60,714 nucleotides of DNA from Bradyrhizobium sp. S69 (GCF_009766005.1 NZ_LMUK01000047.1:1-60714); one strand, 5' to 3'; numbered from the stretch's first letter, positions 9,020-17,162 are shown. The notes: generated by a model from the letters alone, not told the origin. Numbers and translations are program-made.

Positions 9020-9062
9020 GTAAAGACCTGGCTAGTAAAGGCTGGGTGGTAAAGGCCGGCCG
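9020..9062. repeat. Three degenerate 14-15 bp direct repeats upstream of the GlsB-like gene
   Basis: GTAAAG followed by a Gly/Cys-rich tail occurs at 9020, 9035 and 9049, a spacing of 15 and 14 bp. On the transcribed strand of the GlsB-like gene they read as repeated CTTTAC blocks at about -63 to -105 from its start. Function unknown; they may be binding sites or simply a decayed tandem duplication. Confidence 0.4.
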
Positions 9063-9073
9063 GTTTCGGCCGT

Positions 9074-9874
9074 TCAGTAAAACCGGTGGAAATGATGGAT
9101 CGGCCCGTGGCCGCGGCCGACATCGAGGCGATCGGCCGCGGCGATCGCGGCGCTGATCCAGGCCTTGGCGTGGCGCACGGCGGTTTCCAGCTCCTCGCCC
9201 TTGGCGAGGCCAGCTGCGATCGCCGAGGACAGCGAGCAACCGGTGCCGTGGGTGTTTTTGGTGGCCACCCGCGGCGCCCTGAGTGCGACGGTGCCGCCTC
9301 CGCCAAAGAGGTAATCGATGCTCTCGCTGCCCTGCCCGTGGCCGCCCTTGATCAGCACCGCGCGGCATCCCATAGCCAATAGCCGCGCGCCCTGGCTGGC
9401 GATCGCGGCCTCGCTGGTGGCGACCGCCTCCTCCAACAGCACTGCTGCTTCCGGCAGGTTCGGCGTCACCAGGCCGGCGCACGGAATGAGCTTGGTTCGC
9501 AATGTCGCCACCGCGTCCGCCACCAACAGATGATCGCCCGACGTCGCCACCATCACCGGATCGAGCACGATGTTTTTAGGCGACCAGCGCGTCAGGCCGG
9601 CGAGGATGGCCTCGATGGTCGCACGATCCGCCACCATCCCGATCTTGACCGCCGCGACGTCGAGATCGGAAAATACCGCATCGATCTGGGCGGTGACAAA
9701 ATCGGCGGGCACCTGGTGGATGCCGCTGACGCCGGTGGTGTTCTGCGCGGTCAGCGCCGTGATCACGGAGGCGCCATAGACGCCGAGCGCCGAAAACGTC
9801 TTGAGGTCGGCCTGCACGCCGGCGCCGCCCGAGCAATCCGAACCGGCAATGGTGAGCGCGACCGGGATCGTCAT
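9074..9874 (-). CDS. thiD: Hydroxymethylpyrimidine/phosphomethylpyrimidine kinase ThiD
   Basis: A 266-residue ribokinase-fold kinase that phosphorylates HMP and HMP-P in thiamine biosynthesis. Visible hallmarks are TIAGSDCSGGAGVQADLKTF at the N terminus (substrate and ATP region), the internal LDPVMVATSG, LIKGGH and the anion-hole motif THGTGCSLSSA. Length is normal. No other thiamine gene is adjacent and I recognise no TPP riboswitch in the upstream space. Confidence 0.95.
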   Translation of the reverse strand: MTIPVALTIAGSDCSGGAGVQADLKTFSALGVYGASVITALTAQNTTGVSGIHQVPADFVTAQIDAVFSDLDVAAVKIGMVADRATIEAILAGLTRWSPKNIVLDPVMVATSGDHLLVADAVATLRTKLIPCAGLVTPNLPEAAVLLEEAVATSEAAIASQGARLLAMGCRAVLIKGGHGQGSESIDYLFGGGGTVALRAPRVATKNTHGTGCSLSSAIAAGLAKGEELETAVRHAKAWISAAIAAADRLDVGRGHGPIHHFHRFY

Positions 9875-9987
9875 GGCACTACCTCAGGCATTTCGGGGCG
9901 CTTTCCGGCTCATGCCTTGTCCTAACGCGGCGCGGTATTGGCAGCAAGTTCGCTTGCCATAAGGGAGCGAATTTGGCTCTATTGGCG

Positions 9988-10128
9988 CTAGAGCCTGTTC
10001 CGTTTCGATTGTATCGAAACGGGGCTCTAGATTTTTGATTTGACGCGTTTTCTTGACGCGAACCGGTATCCACGGAGCCTGTCATCGGGCGCGCATTCGC
10101 GCGACCCGTTGGCTTGAAAACGCTCTAA
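9988..10128. repeat. CTAGAGC-bounded palindromic repeat, copy 1
   Basis: A roughly 140-bp element starting CTAGAGCC and ending GCTCTAA. Part A is a long hairpin whose inner arms are CCGTTTCGAT and ATCGAAACGG, with outer arms CTAGAGCC and GGCTCTAG and a TGTT bulge. Part B is a linker containing GACGCGTTTTCTTGACGCG. Part C is a GGGCGCGCATTCGCGCGACCC hairpin-like palindrome split around ATT. The element ends 27 nt before the start of the AsnC-domain gene. Copies 2 and 3 lie at 18747-18887 and 48235-48369. Confidence 0.8.
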
Positions 10129-10154
10129 CGCAACGCCCTTCGGAGACGACAGCG

Positions 10155-10400
10155 ATGGTTCCCTTTTTCGTCCAGTTCAAATGCAAGCTCGGCCAGTCCT
10201 ATGCCGTCGCCAACGCGCTCGCCGAGGCCGAGATCGCCTCGGAAATCTATTCCACCGCGGGCGATTACGACCTGCTGGTCAAATTCTATGTCGATAACGA
10301 CACCGATATCGGCCACTTCGTCAACGAGAAGGTGCAGGTCATTGCCGGCATCCAGGACACCCACACCATCATCACCTTCAAGGCGTTCGGCACGGGCTAG
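10155..10400 (+). CDS. Stand-alone Lrp/AsnC ligand-binding (RAM) domain protein
   Basis: An 81-residue protein consisting only of the alpha/beta RAM domain found at the C terminus of Lrp/AsnC regulators. The family pattern is clear: FVQFKCKLGQSYAVANALAE, then TAGDYDLLVKFYV and GIQDTHTIITFKAFG. It lacks a DNA-binding domain, so it may sense an amino acid or modify an Lrp partner by mixed oligomers. The start at 10155 has GGAG 10 bases ahead. A longer open frame runs back into repeat copy 1 and I reject it. Confidence 0.85.
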   Translation: MVPFFVQFKCKLGQSYAVANALAEAEIASEIYSTAGDYDLLVKFYVDNDTDIGHFVNEKVQVIAGIQDTHTIITFKAFGTG

Positions 10401-10465
10401 GCCGCGGGCCGCCCGGCCCAAGAAGCGCTCAAGAACGGCTCAAGTAGCGCGTCGAGTCTTCTCGC

Positions 10466-11395
10466 TTATCCCTTGTCCGCCTTCTTCGGTTTCGGCGGCC
10501 CGTCGACCGGTGGCAGCGACTTGATGTAGGTCGCGATCGCATTGCGATCCGCTTCGCTCAATTGCGAGATGTTCCTGATCACGCTCACCATCGAACCGCC
10601 GGCGCTGTCGCCATCGGGCGTCTGTCCGCTCTCGAGAAAATAGGCGATGTCCTTTTCATTCCAGTCGGAAATCCCCTTTTGCGTGATGTTGGGCACAAAG
10701 CCTTTGCCGTCCGGATCGGGGCCGCCGGCAAAGCGTTGCGCGGCGACGATGCCGCCGAGGGAATTGCGCGGGCTGTGGCACTCGGCGCAATGGCCGAGAC
10801 TATTCACCAGATAGGCGCCGCGATTCCACTGCGCCGGGCGCGCGGTATCCGGCATGAACGGCCCAGCGTCCATGAACAGCCATTTCCATATCCCGATATT
10901 GCGGCGAATGTTGAACGGAAACGGCACGTCGTGGTCGCGCACCTTGCCCGGCACCGGCGCCAGCGTTTTCAGATAGGCAAACAGATCCCTGATGTCGCTG
11001 ATCCGGGCATGCGCGTAAGTCGTATAGGGAAACGCCGGAAAATAATGCGTGCCCGAGGGCGAAACCCCTTTTGTCACGGCGGTGACGAATTGCGCCTCGG
11101 TCCAGCGCCCGATGCCGTCGGCTGGATCGGGCGAGATGTTGGGAACGTAGAATGTGCCGAACGGCGAGACCAGCGCGAGACCGCCGCCGAGCTTCAGGCG
11201 ATCGGGCTGGCCGGGCACGGCGTGGCAGGAGGAACATCCGCCGGCATTGAATGTTGTCTGTCCGTTGGCAAGATCCGGCGTATAGGCAGCCTCGGTGACG
11301 ACCACGACCGCCGACGGGGTTGCGGTGAGCCAGCCAAAGACGCCAAACGCCGCGACGCCGGCCAACACGACAGCAAGGACAATTCGTCGCGACAT
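10466..11395 (-). CDS. Secreted or membrane-anchored dihaem cytochrome c
   Basis: A 309-residue protein with an N-terminal signal or anchor (MSRRIVLAVVLAGVAAFGVFG) and two c-type haem sites, Cys54-Cys57-His58 (CSSCH) and Cys203-Cys206-His207 (CAECH). Candidate axial methionines are present in each half. It is built like two-thirds of the trihaem cytochrome subunits of membrane alcohol or gluconate dehydrogenases, so it probably carries electrons in the periplasm from a dehydrogenase to the respiratory chain. No dehydrogenase partner is adjacent. It is divergent from the CHRD gene. Confidence 0.88.
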   Translation of the reverse strand: MSRRIVLAVVLAGVAAFGVFGWLTATPSAVVVVTEAAYTPDLANGQTTFNAGGCSSCHAVPGQPDRLKLGGGLALVSPFGTFYVPNISPDPADGIGRWTEAQFVTAVTKGVSPSGTHYFPAFPYTTYAHARISDIRDLFAYLKTLAPVPGKVRDHDVPFPFNIRRNIGIWKWLFMDAGPFMPDTARPAQWNRGAYLVNSLGHCAECHSPRNSLGGIVAAQRFAGGPDPDGKGFVPNITQKGISDWNEKDIAYFLESGQTPDGDSAGGSMVSVIRNISQLSEADRNAIATYIKSLPPVDGPPKPKKADKG

Positions 11396-11511
11396 TCGGA
11401 AAATCCTCGGCTAGGCGTCACCATTTGGCGGCTAGTATGGCCGTATCTTCAGCCCTAGACTGCCGGAAAATTCTGGGCGTAGGGCCCGCGGCGGCGGGAA
11501 TAAAGCCGAAA

Positions 11512-11587
11512 AGCGTTTGTTTTGAGAAGAGCCGTCGTTTTGAAATAAAGCCGTTGTTTTGAAATAAAGCTTTGGTGTTGAACAGAT
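11512..11587. repeat. Array of about four 19-bp direct repeats before the CHRD gene
   Basis: Two units at 11531-11549 and 11550-11568 differ at one base (GCCGTCGTTTTGAAATAAA against GCCGTTGTTTTGAAATAAA). They are flanked by weaker versions at about 11512-11530 and 11569-11587. The array lies about 50-130 nt before the CHRD start codon in a divergent promoter region. It could be a cooperative operator or a recent tandem duplication. Confidence 0.6.
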
Positions 11588-11639
11588 AACATCGCTTCGA
11601 GATCGCACCGTCACAGGTGACGTCAACAGGGAGAGAACC

Positions 11640-12059
11640 ATGCTGAAGACCAAGACCCTACTTGCCACGCTTGCGCTGGGCATCGCCTTCGCCGGCCCGG
11701 CCTTCGCCGAGAAGTTGAAGGCAACCCTCGACGGCAAGTCGGAAACCCCGCCCAATGCCAGCGCCGGTACCGGCACCGCCGACATCGATTACGACGCCGC
11801 CAGCAAGAAGCTGACCTGGAAGCTGACCTATTCGGGACTTAGCGGCCCCGCCACGGCGGCCCATTTCCACGGTCCCGCCGAAGTCGGCAAGAACGCCGGC
11901 GTCGCGGTCGCTATTCCGAACGCCACCACGAGCCCGAACGAAGGCAGCGCCACGCTGACCGATGCCCAGGCCGCCGATCTCCTGGCCGGCAAGTACTACG
12001 TCAACGTCCACACCGCGGCCAATCCGGGCGGCGAAATCCGTGGCCAGGTGACCAAGTAG
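11640..12059 (+). CDS. Secreted CHRD-domain protein
   Basis: A 139-residue protein with a clear Sec signal peptide (MLKTKTLLATLALGIAFAG, cleavage after AFA near residue 23) followed by a single CHRD domain. Conserved family segments are TGTADIDYD, AHFHGPA and the terminal YYVNVHTAANPGGEIRGQV. CHRD domains are named from chordin; their role in bacteria is unknown. The protein should be periplasmic or extracellular. A strong terminator follows, so it is probably monocistronic. Confidence 0.92.
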   Translation: MLKTKTLLATLALGIAFAGPAFAEKLKATLDGKSETPPNASAGTGTADIDYDAASKKLTWKLTYSGLSGPATAAHFHGPAEVGKNAGVAVAIPNATTSPNEGSATLTDAQAADLLAGKYYVNVHTAANPGGEIRGQVTK

Positions 12060-12078
12060 TTTAATACGCAGGCATCGG

Positions 12079-12114
12079 AAAGGGGCGGACGCGTCAAGCG
12101 CCCGCCCCTTTTTG
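12079..12114 (+). terminator. Rho-independent terminator after the CHRD gene
   Basis: AAGGGGCGG pairs with CCGCCCCTT across a short loop and is followed by a T run. It begins about 20 nt after the CHRD stop. The hairpin also lies at the 3-prime end of the convergent CorA gene and may serve both directions. Confidence 0.85.
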
Positions 12115-12127
12115 CTAGCTTGAAGAT

Positions 12128-13102
12128 TTACTCGATCCATCCGCGAAGCTTGAACCAGAGCAGCGGCAACAATCCACTGGCAATGATCGCGATCCACGCC
12201 AGCGCGTAACCCCATTCCCAATTCAGCTCCGGCATATTTTTAAAATTCATTCCCCAGATGCCCGCCAGCAGCGTCGGGGGAATGCCGACCACGGAGACGA
12301 TGGTGAGGATCTTGAACAGGTCGTTCTGCTCGATGTTGATGAAGCCGAGCACCGCATCCAGCAGAAGCTGGATCTTGTCGGACAGCCGCGACTCGTAATC
12401 GCTCAACGACACGACATCCTTCGACACCGCTTCAAGGCGTATCCGCGAAGACGCGGTAATCCATTCGCGGCCGACATCGTCGGCATAGGAGGCAACGCGA
12501 CCGGCGCCCAGCAGCACGTCGCGCGCCTTGGCGAGCCGGTCCGCCAAAACGCCGACATTGGCCAGCGCTTCCCGGAGTTTCCTGGTCGAGCGAACCGGCC
12601 CTTTGCTCTGCTTCAGCCCTCCCTTGAACACGGACCTGGCCAGCTCATCCGCCGTTGCCCCCAAATGTTCAAGAACGTCCGCGCCGCGGTCGACGACCGC
12701 CTCAAGCAGGCTCGTGAAGACGCACATGCCGTTCTTCAGGCTGTCGTCGCCATCGATCCGCGCGGCCACGCTGTCGAAGGCCGGCGACGTGAAAAAGCGC
12801 ACCGTGACCAGCACAGTCGCGGTGATGACGAACCCGACCGGCGTCAGATGGGCTTCGCCCGAGGCATCGAGCGTGACCACCGGCGAGCTCAGATAAAGCA
12901 CGTGGTGATCGAGCCTGAGCCGGCTCGAAGCCTCGATTTCGCTCAGTGCGGCTTCCGTCGGCACCCGGATCTTGACGCCGGCTTCGACGAAACGCACCTC
13001 GTCTGGCGTCGGGTTCAAAAGATCGATCCAGATGATTTCGGGCGGGAGCTCCGTCCCGGCGGTCGTCCAATCGCCGCCCTGGCTCCGGTACATTTTCAGC
13101 AC
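12128..13102 (-). CDS. corA: CorA-family divalent-cation (Mg2+/Co2+) channel
   Basis: A 324-residue inner-membrane channel. A large cytosolic N-terminal domain is followed by two C-terminal membrane helices, with the diagnostic GMN pore motif in GIWGMNFKNMPEL at the end of the first helix. Length is typical. The start is a GTG at 13102 with AAGGG about ten bases upstream; an ATG three codons later is the alternative. It stands alone between convergent and same-strand unrelated genes. Confidence 0.93.
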   Translation of the reverse strand: MLKMYRSQGGDWTTAGTELPPEIIWIDLLNPTPDEVRFVEAGVKIRVPTEAALSEIEASSRLRLDHHVLYLSSPVVTLDASGEAHLTPVGFVITATVLVTVRFFTSPAFDSVAARIDGDDSLKNGMCVFTSLLEAVVDRGADVLEHLGATADELARSVFKGGLKQSKGPVRSTRKLREALANVGVLADRLAKARDVLLGAGRVASYADDVGREWITASSRIRLEAVSKDVVSLSDYESRLSDKIQLLLDAVLGFINIEQNDLFKILTIVSVVGIPPTLLAGIWGMNFKNMPELNWEWGYALAWIAIIASGLLPLLWFKLRGWIE

Positions 13103-13134
13103 GGCAATGCGCCCTTTTCCGACGGTCCATCATA

Positions 13135-13156
13135 TCGTCATGCCCGGGCATGACGA
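13135..13156. repeat. 22-bp perfect palindrome (REP-like)
   Basis: The two arms TCGTCATGCCC and GGGCATGACGA abut with no spacer in the 84-bp gap between corA and the hydrolase gene. A related palindrome (arms CCGTCATCCC and GGGATGACGG) lies at 17163-17183. CGTCAT-type palindromes are frequent intergenic repeats in this group of bacteria. Confidence 0.7.
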
Positions 13157-13186
13157 ACTCTTTGGGCTGCAACGTAGCCCTGCCGC

Positions 13187-14053
13187 TTACGCCGACGCCG
13201 GCCGATGCGCTTTCAGGAAGGAATGGATCTGTCGCACCGCGAGCGGAATCCGTTCCTTGGGCTCCTTCCACGGGAACATGCTGACTTCGGCCTTCGGCGC
13301 CAGCATCGCGGCTTCCATGGCCACCGCGTAGGGATGGGCCGGGACGTCGTCGGGTAGGATCAGCACCGGCGTGGGGCAATGGCGCACGAAATCACGGCTC
13401 ACGGTGAAGACGAAGTCAGGGTCGGTGCGGTACATCCGGGTCAGGAATTTATCGACCGTCTCCATCGTGAGGTCGGACCGGCGTTTGACCAATTCCGGAC
13501 CCCAGTTCTTCATATTGCCGTCATAGAAAAAGTCGCGCGCCTCCGGGCGCGATCCGCTGGGCTGTGCCAGCACCGCCGCGACGATGCGATCGGGCGCCCG
13601 CTTCAGCAGGTTCCAGATGAAGGGGCCGCCGATGCAGAAGCCCAGCACCATGAACTTGTCGATGCCCAAATGGTCCATCAGGCCGAGATGGTCGTCGGTG
13701 TGGGAATCCCAGGAGCGGTCGATCTCGAGCGGGCCGCTGGACTGGCCGCCATTGGCGTTGCGCAGGTCGGCTGCGATGCAACGGTACTCGCCCTTGAACT
13801 CCACCATGGGGTTGAAGGGCGACAGCGGGCCGGACAGGCCCGCGATCGTCGAGTTCAATCCGCCGCCGGCGATCACCAGCAATGGGAAGCCGGAGCCGGC
13901 CTCCTCGAAGTGGACGTGAACGTCGCCCTTTTGATACATCCCCATCGCAGCTTCCCCTTGTCCGCCGCGCTGGGCGAACACCCGCGGCGCGGCGGTCATC
14001 ACGGTCGCCACGGCGCCTGTTGTCAGCATGGTGCGCCTGATCGAGTCAATCAT
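13187..14053 (-). CDS. Exported alpha/beta hydrolase with a cysteine at the nucleophile elbow
   Basis: A 288-residue alpha/beta-hydrolase. The N terminus (SIRRTMLTTGAVATVMTAAP, cleavage near AQRG) looks like a Tat-type export signal. The oxyanion-hole segment is VIAGGGLN. The nucleophile elbow reads GFCIGG, with Cys140 where serine is usual, as in dienelactone hydrolases. A catalytic Asp (LILPDDVPAHP) and a C-terminal His (RQIHSFL) are available. Substrate unknown. No operon partner. Confidence 0.85.
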   Translation of the reverse strand: MIDSIRRTMLTTGAVATVMTAAPRVFAQRGGQGEAAMGMYQKGDVHVHFEEAGSGFPLLVIAGGGLNSTIAGLSGPLSPFNPMVEFKGEYRCIAADLRNANGGQSSGPLEIDRSWDSHTDDHLGLMDHLGIDKFMVLGFCIGGPFIWNLLKRAPDRIVAAVLAQPSGSRPEARDFFYDGNMKNWGPELVKRRSDLTMETVDKFLTRMYRTDPDFVFTVSRDFVRHCPTPVLILPDDVPAHPYAVAMEAAMLAPKAEVSMFPWKEPKERIPLAVRQIHSFLKAHRPASA

Positions 14054-14095
14054 CGACGCCCCTTTGGTCTACGATGATAGCCGGCCTGCGGTAAG

Positions 14096-14545
14096 CTAGC
14101 TGTTCTTCTGACGATAGGTTTCGTGGCAGCCGCCACATTGCTTGCCGATCAACGGAAGCGCCACCTTCAGCGAATCGAGATCCTTGACCGAGGCTTTGGC
14201 CTCGCTCACGACCTTGCCGAAGCTGGTGGCATGCTCGGCGAAGCCGGCCTTGTCGTCCCAGACTTTTGCCGTGGAGCTGTAATCGCCGTCCGCTTTGAGA
14301 CCCTTGATGCTGTCGGGAAACAAGGTCGGCAGCTTCTTGGCGGTATCCTCGAATTGCGCGAGCGCGGCATCGACGGTCGCCTGATCATAGGGCTTCTCGC
14401 CCTTGACCATCGCCCCCAGCGCGCCGGCGTTCTTGCCGTTGCCCTTCATCTGGGTCTGCGCCACCTTGACCAGGTCCTGCTGCGCGACCACCGCGCCGAC
14501 ACCCAGCAACAACGTTCCGACAACCACGACAGTCCGCATCATCAT
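14096..14545 (-). CDS. Periplasmic class II cytochrome c (c-prime/c556 type)
   Basis: A 149-residue protein with a signal peptide (MMMRTVVVVGTLLLGVGAVVA) and a single haem site CGGCH at 137-141, close to the C terminus, as in four-helix-bundle class II cytochromes. The mature part is mostly helical. The first ATG of a triple ATG at 14545 has AAGGGGA ahead; upstream extension to 14608 lacks support. Family roles include electron transfer and NO or O2 binding; which applies here is not visible. Confidence 0.9.
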   Translation of the reverse strand: MMMRTVVVVGTLLLGVGAVVAQQDLVKVAQTQMKGNGKNAGALGAMVKGEKPYDQATVDAALAQFEDTAKKLPTLFPDSIKGLKADGDYSSTAKVWDDKAGFAEHATSFGKVVSEAKASVKDLDSLKVALPLIGKQCGGCHETYRQKNS

Positions 14546-14673
14546 TCCGGTCCCCTTGTTTTCCTGGTCGCGCGATCGCCCGACCAGCCACGACGTATTT
14601 ATAGTCATTCTAACACCGCTGTCAGGGCTTCATTCCAGATATTCGATCTGATCCGGGAGCATGATGGATACGT

Positions 14674-14716
14674 CCGATCGGCAACCTCTCCCCGGCAGGG
14701 AGAGGTCGCCGATCGG
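14674..14716. repeat. Long inverted repeat between the cytochrome and CoxL-like genes
   Basis: Arms CCGATCGGC and GCCGATCGG enclose a second pairing block, ACCTCTCCC with GGGAGAGGT, around a short loop. It lies 24 nt beyond the CoxL-like stop codon and could act as a transcript-end stabiliser, but no T run is present for classical termination. Confidence 0.6.
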
Positions 14717-14740
14717 ATGAACCGATTCAATCAATCCGCT

Positions 14741-17050
14741 CTAAAGGCTATGCCGGCGCTGCTGTTCGCGGATCGCGATCCAGACCCGCTCCGCGGTCGC
14801 GGGCATGTCGATGTGATCGATTTTGTACTCGCGCCACAGCCCCTCGATGATGGCATTGACGATGGCTGGGCAGGAACCGATCGCGCCGGCCTCGCCCGCG
14901 CCCTTGACACCGAGCGGATTGGTCTTGCAGGGCACGTTGTGGGTCTCGAACACGAATAACGGGCCGTCGGCCGCGCGCGGCAGCGCGTAATCCATGAAAG
15001 TGCCGGTGACGAGCTGACCGTCCTTCGGATCGTAGACCGCCTGCTCCATCAGCGCCTGGCCGATGCCCTGCATGGCGCCGCCATGAACCTGGCCGGCCAG
15101 CAGCAACGGGTTCAAGGTCACCCCGAAATCGTCGACGATGACATAGTTGACGATTTTGATGATTCCGGTCGCAGGATCGATCTCGACCTCGGCGACATGG
15201 GTGCCGTTGGGGAAGGTGCCGTCGGCGCTGGCAAAAGTTGCGCTTGCATTCAGCTTCGATGAATCGGCGCCCGGCCGTTTGGCCAGGTCCGCAAAGCTGA
15301 CCGCACGATCGGTGCCGGCGATCCGCACCATTCCCTCTGAGATCTCGAGGTCGCCGGCGCTGGTTTCCAGCGCTTCGGCGGCGATCTCGCGCAAATTGGC
15401 CCCGAGCGTGCGGGTGGCGCGCTCGACGCTGACGCCGCCGGAGGGAATCGACGCCGACCCGCCGGTGCCAAGGCCGGTGGCGATCATGTCGGTATCGCCC
15501 TGGAAGATGTGAACGCGCTCGGGCAAAAGGCCGAACTGCTCGGCGACAATCTGCGCGTAAGCGGTCTGATGGCCCTGCCCGCTCGACTGCGTGCCGATCA
15601 GGACCGTCACATCGCCATTGGGATCGAGCCGGACGTTGGCGGTCTCCTCGCCCATCGTGCCGCAGACCTCGACATAGGTCGCAAGCCCGATACCGCGCAC
15701 CAGGCCCAGCTTCTTGGCGGCCTTGGCGCGCTTGGGAAATTCCTTCCAGTCCGCGATCTCCATCGCCCGCTTCATATGCGCGGTGAAGTCGCCGGAATCG
15801 TAGACCTTGCCGGTCGCCGTCGTATACGGCATCGCCTTCGGCGTGATGAAATTCTTGCGCCGGATCGCATCCGGCGTCATCTCGAGTTTGCGCGCGGCGG
15901 CATCGACCAGACGCTCGACCACATAGGCCGCTTCAGGACGGCCGGCGCCGCGATAGGCATCGACCGGCACGGTGTTGGTGAAGACGGTGCGGACGCGGCA
16001 GTGAAATATCTGGATGTCGTAGAGGCCGGGCAACATGCCGGCGCCGCCATGCGGAATATAGGGACCGAAGGTCGACAGATAAGCGCCCATGTCGCCCATC
16101 AGGTCGACATCCATCGCCAGGAATTTGCCGTCCTCGGCCAGCGCCATCCGCGCCGTCGTGACATTGTCGCGGCCTTGCGCGTCGCCCATGAAGTGGTCGG
16201 CGCGATCGGCGGTCCACTTCACCGTCCGGCGCAATTTTTTTGCGGCGACCGCGATCAGGGCATATTCGCGGTATGGAAACAGTTTGGTACCAAAACCGCC
16301 GCCGACATCCGGGCAGATCACCCGCATCTTCTCGACCGGTATCTTCAGCACGTTCTGGCACAGGATATCGCGCAGCCGATGGCTGCCCTGGCTGCCGATG
16401 GTCAGGGTCAGATGATCGCGCCTGGCGTCGTATTCGGCGACCGCCGCGCGCGTCTCCATGAAGTTGGTGACGATGCGCGGATTGACGATCGAGACTTCGG
16501 CGACCGCATATGCCCCAGCGAACACGGCGTCGGTCGCCTTCTTGTCGCCGATCGGCACGTCGAACAGCACATTGCCGGCATGATCGGGCCACACCTGCGG
16601 CGCGCCCTTCTTCACGGCGTTGACGGCGCCGACCACCGCGGGCAGCGGCGCCCAATTGACGTCAATGGCCTCGATCGCATCGCGGGCCTGATCGATGGTT
16701 TCGGCGACCACGAACGCAACCGCGTCGCCGACATGGCGCACTTCACCCTTTGCGAGGATCGGATAGGCCGGACCGGTGAACGGGTTGTCTTCGAGATTGA
16801 ACAGGCACGGCAAACCGCCGAGATCGGCGACATCCTCCGCCGTGAGGATCGCGCCGACACCTGGCAGGCCGCGCGCCTTCGCCGCATCGATGGTGAATTT
16901 CGCATGCGCGTGCGGCGAGCGCAGCACCAGCGCGTGCAGTGCCGCGGACGGCGCATGGTCATCGGTATAGCTGCCCTTGCCGCGGATCAGCTTGTCGTCT
17001 TCCTTGCGCCGCACACTTTGACCGACGCCAAATTTAACGGGAGCAGCCAT
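14741..17050 (-). CDS. Orphan form-II CoxL-like molybdenum hydroxylase large subunit
   Basis: A 769-residue protein of the xanthine oxidase/CO dehydrogenase large-subunit family that binds molybdopterin-cytosine dinucleotide. The active-site loop at 365-371 is AYRGAGR, the form-II type, not the AYXCSFR of true CO dehydrogenase. GTQSSGQGHQTAYAQ and the C-terminal GAGEAGAIGS carry the expected cofactor Gln and catalytic Glu. GGAG lies ahead of the ATG at 17050. Normally the iron-sulfur (CoxS) and FAD (CoxM) subunits are adjacent; here neither is, so the partners must be elsewhere. The substrate is unknown, probably an aldehyde or N-heterocycle. Confidence 0.9.
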   Translation of the reverse strand: MAAPVKFGVGQSVRRKEDDKLIRGKGSYTDDHAPSAALHALVLRSPHAHAKFTIDAAKARGLPGVGAILTAEDVADLGGLPCLFNLEDNPFTGPAYPILAKGEVRHVGDAVAFVVAETIDQARDAIEAIDVNWAPLPAVVGAVNAVKKGAPQVWPDHAGNVLFDVPIGDKKATDAVFAGAYAVAEVSIVNPRIVTNFMETRAAVAEYDARRDHLTLTIGSQGSHRLRDILCQNVLKIPVEKMRVICPDVGGGFGTKLFPYREYALIAVAAKKLRRTVKWTADRADHFMGDAQGRDNVTTARMALAEDGKFLAMDVDLMGDMGAYLSTFGPYIPHGGAGMLPGLYDIQIFHCRVRTVFTNTVPVDAYRGAGRPEAAYVVERLVDAAARKLEMTPDAIRRKNFITPKAMPYTTATGKVYDSGDFTAHMKRAMEIADWKEFPKRAKAAKKLGLVRGIGLATYVEVCGTMGEETANVRLDPNGDVTVLIGTQSSGQGHQTAYAQIVAEQFGLLPERVHIFQGDTDMIATGLGTGGSASIPSGGVSVERATRTLGANLREIAAEALETSAGDLEISEGMVRIAGTDRAVSFADLAKRPGADSSKLNASATFASADGTFPNGTHVAEVEIDPATGIIKIVNYVIVDDFGVTLNPLLLAGQVHGGAMQGIGQALMEQAVYDPKDGQLVTGTFMDYALPRAADGPLFVFETHNVPCKTNPLGVKGAGEAGAIGSCPAIVNAIIEGLWREYKIDHIDMPATAERVWIAIREQQRRHSL

Positions 17051-17162
17051 TCATATCTCCAATTGCAATCGCTGTTTTGCTGCATATTGCAGCGGATCGA
17101 AGGGGAGCGCAAAGGGTTTAGCCGCGCATACGATCACCGGAACACCTCGTCGGTCAAAGAAG

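Noticed and set aside
9875..9987. TPP riboswitch before thiD
   Set aside because: No CTGAGA or ACCTGATC-type thi-box words are visible upstream of the thiD start.
11512..11587. CRISPR array
   Set aside because: The repeats are 19 bp with no spacers between them and no cas genes are present anywhere in the window.
14741..17050. True aerobic CO dehydrogenase
   Set aside because: The active-site loop is AYRGAGR, not AYXCSFR, and no CoxM or CoxS gene is adjacent.
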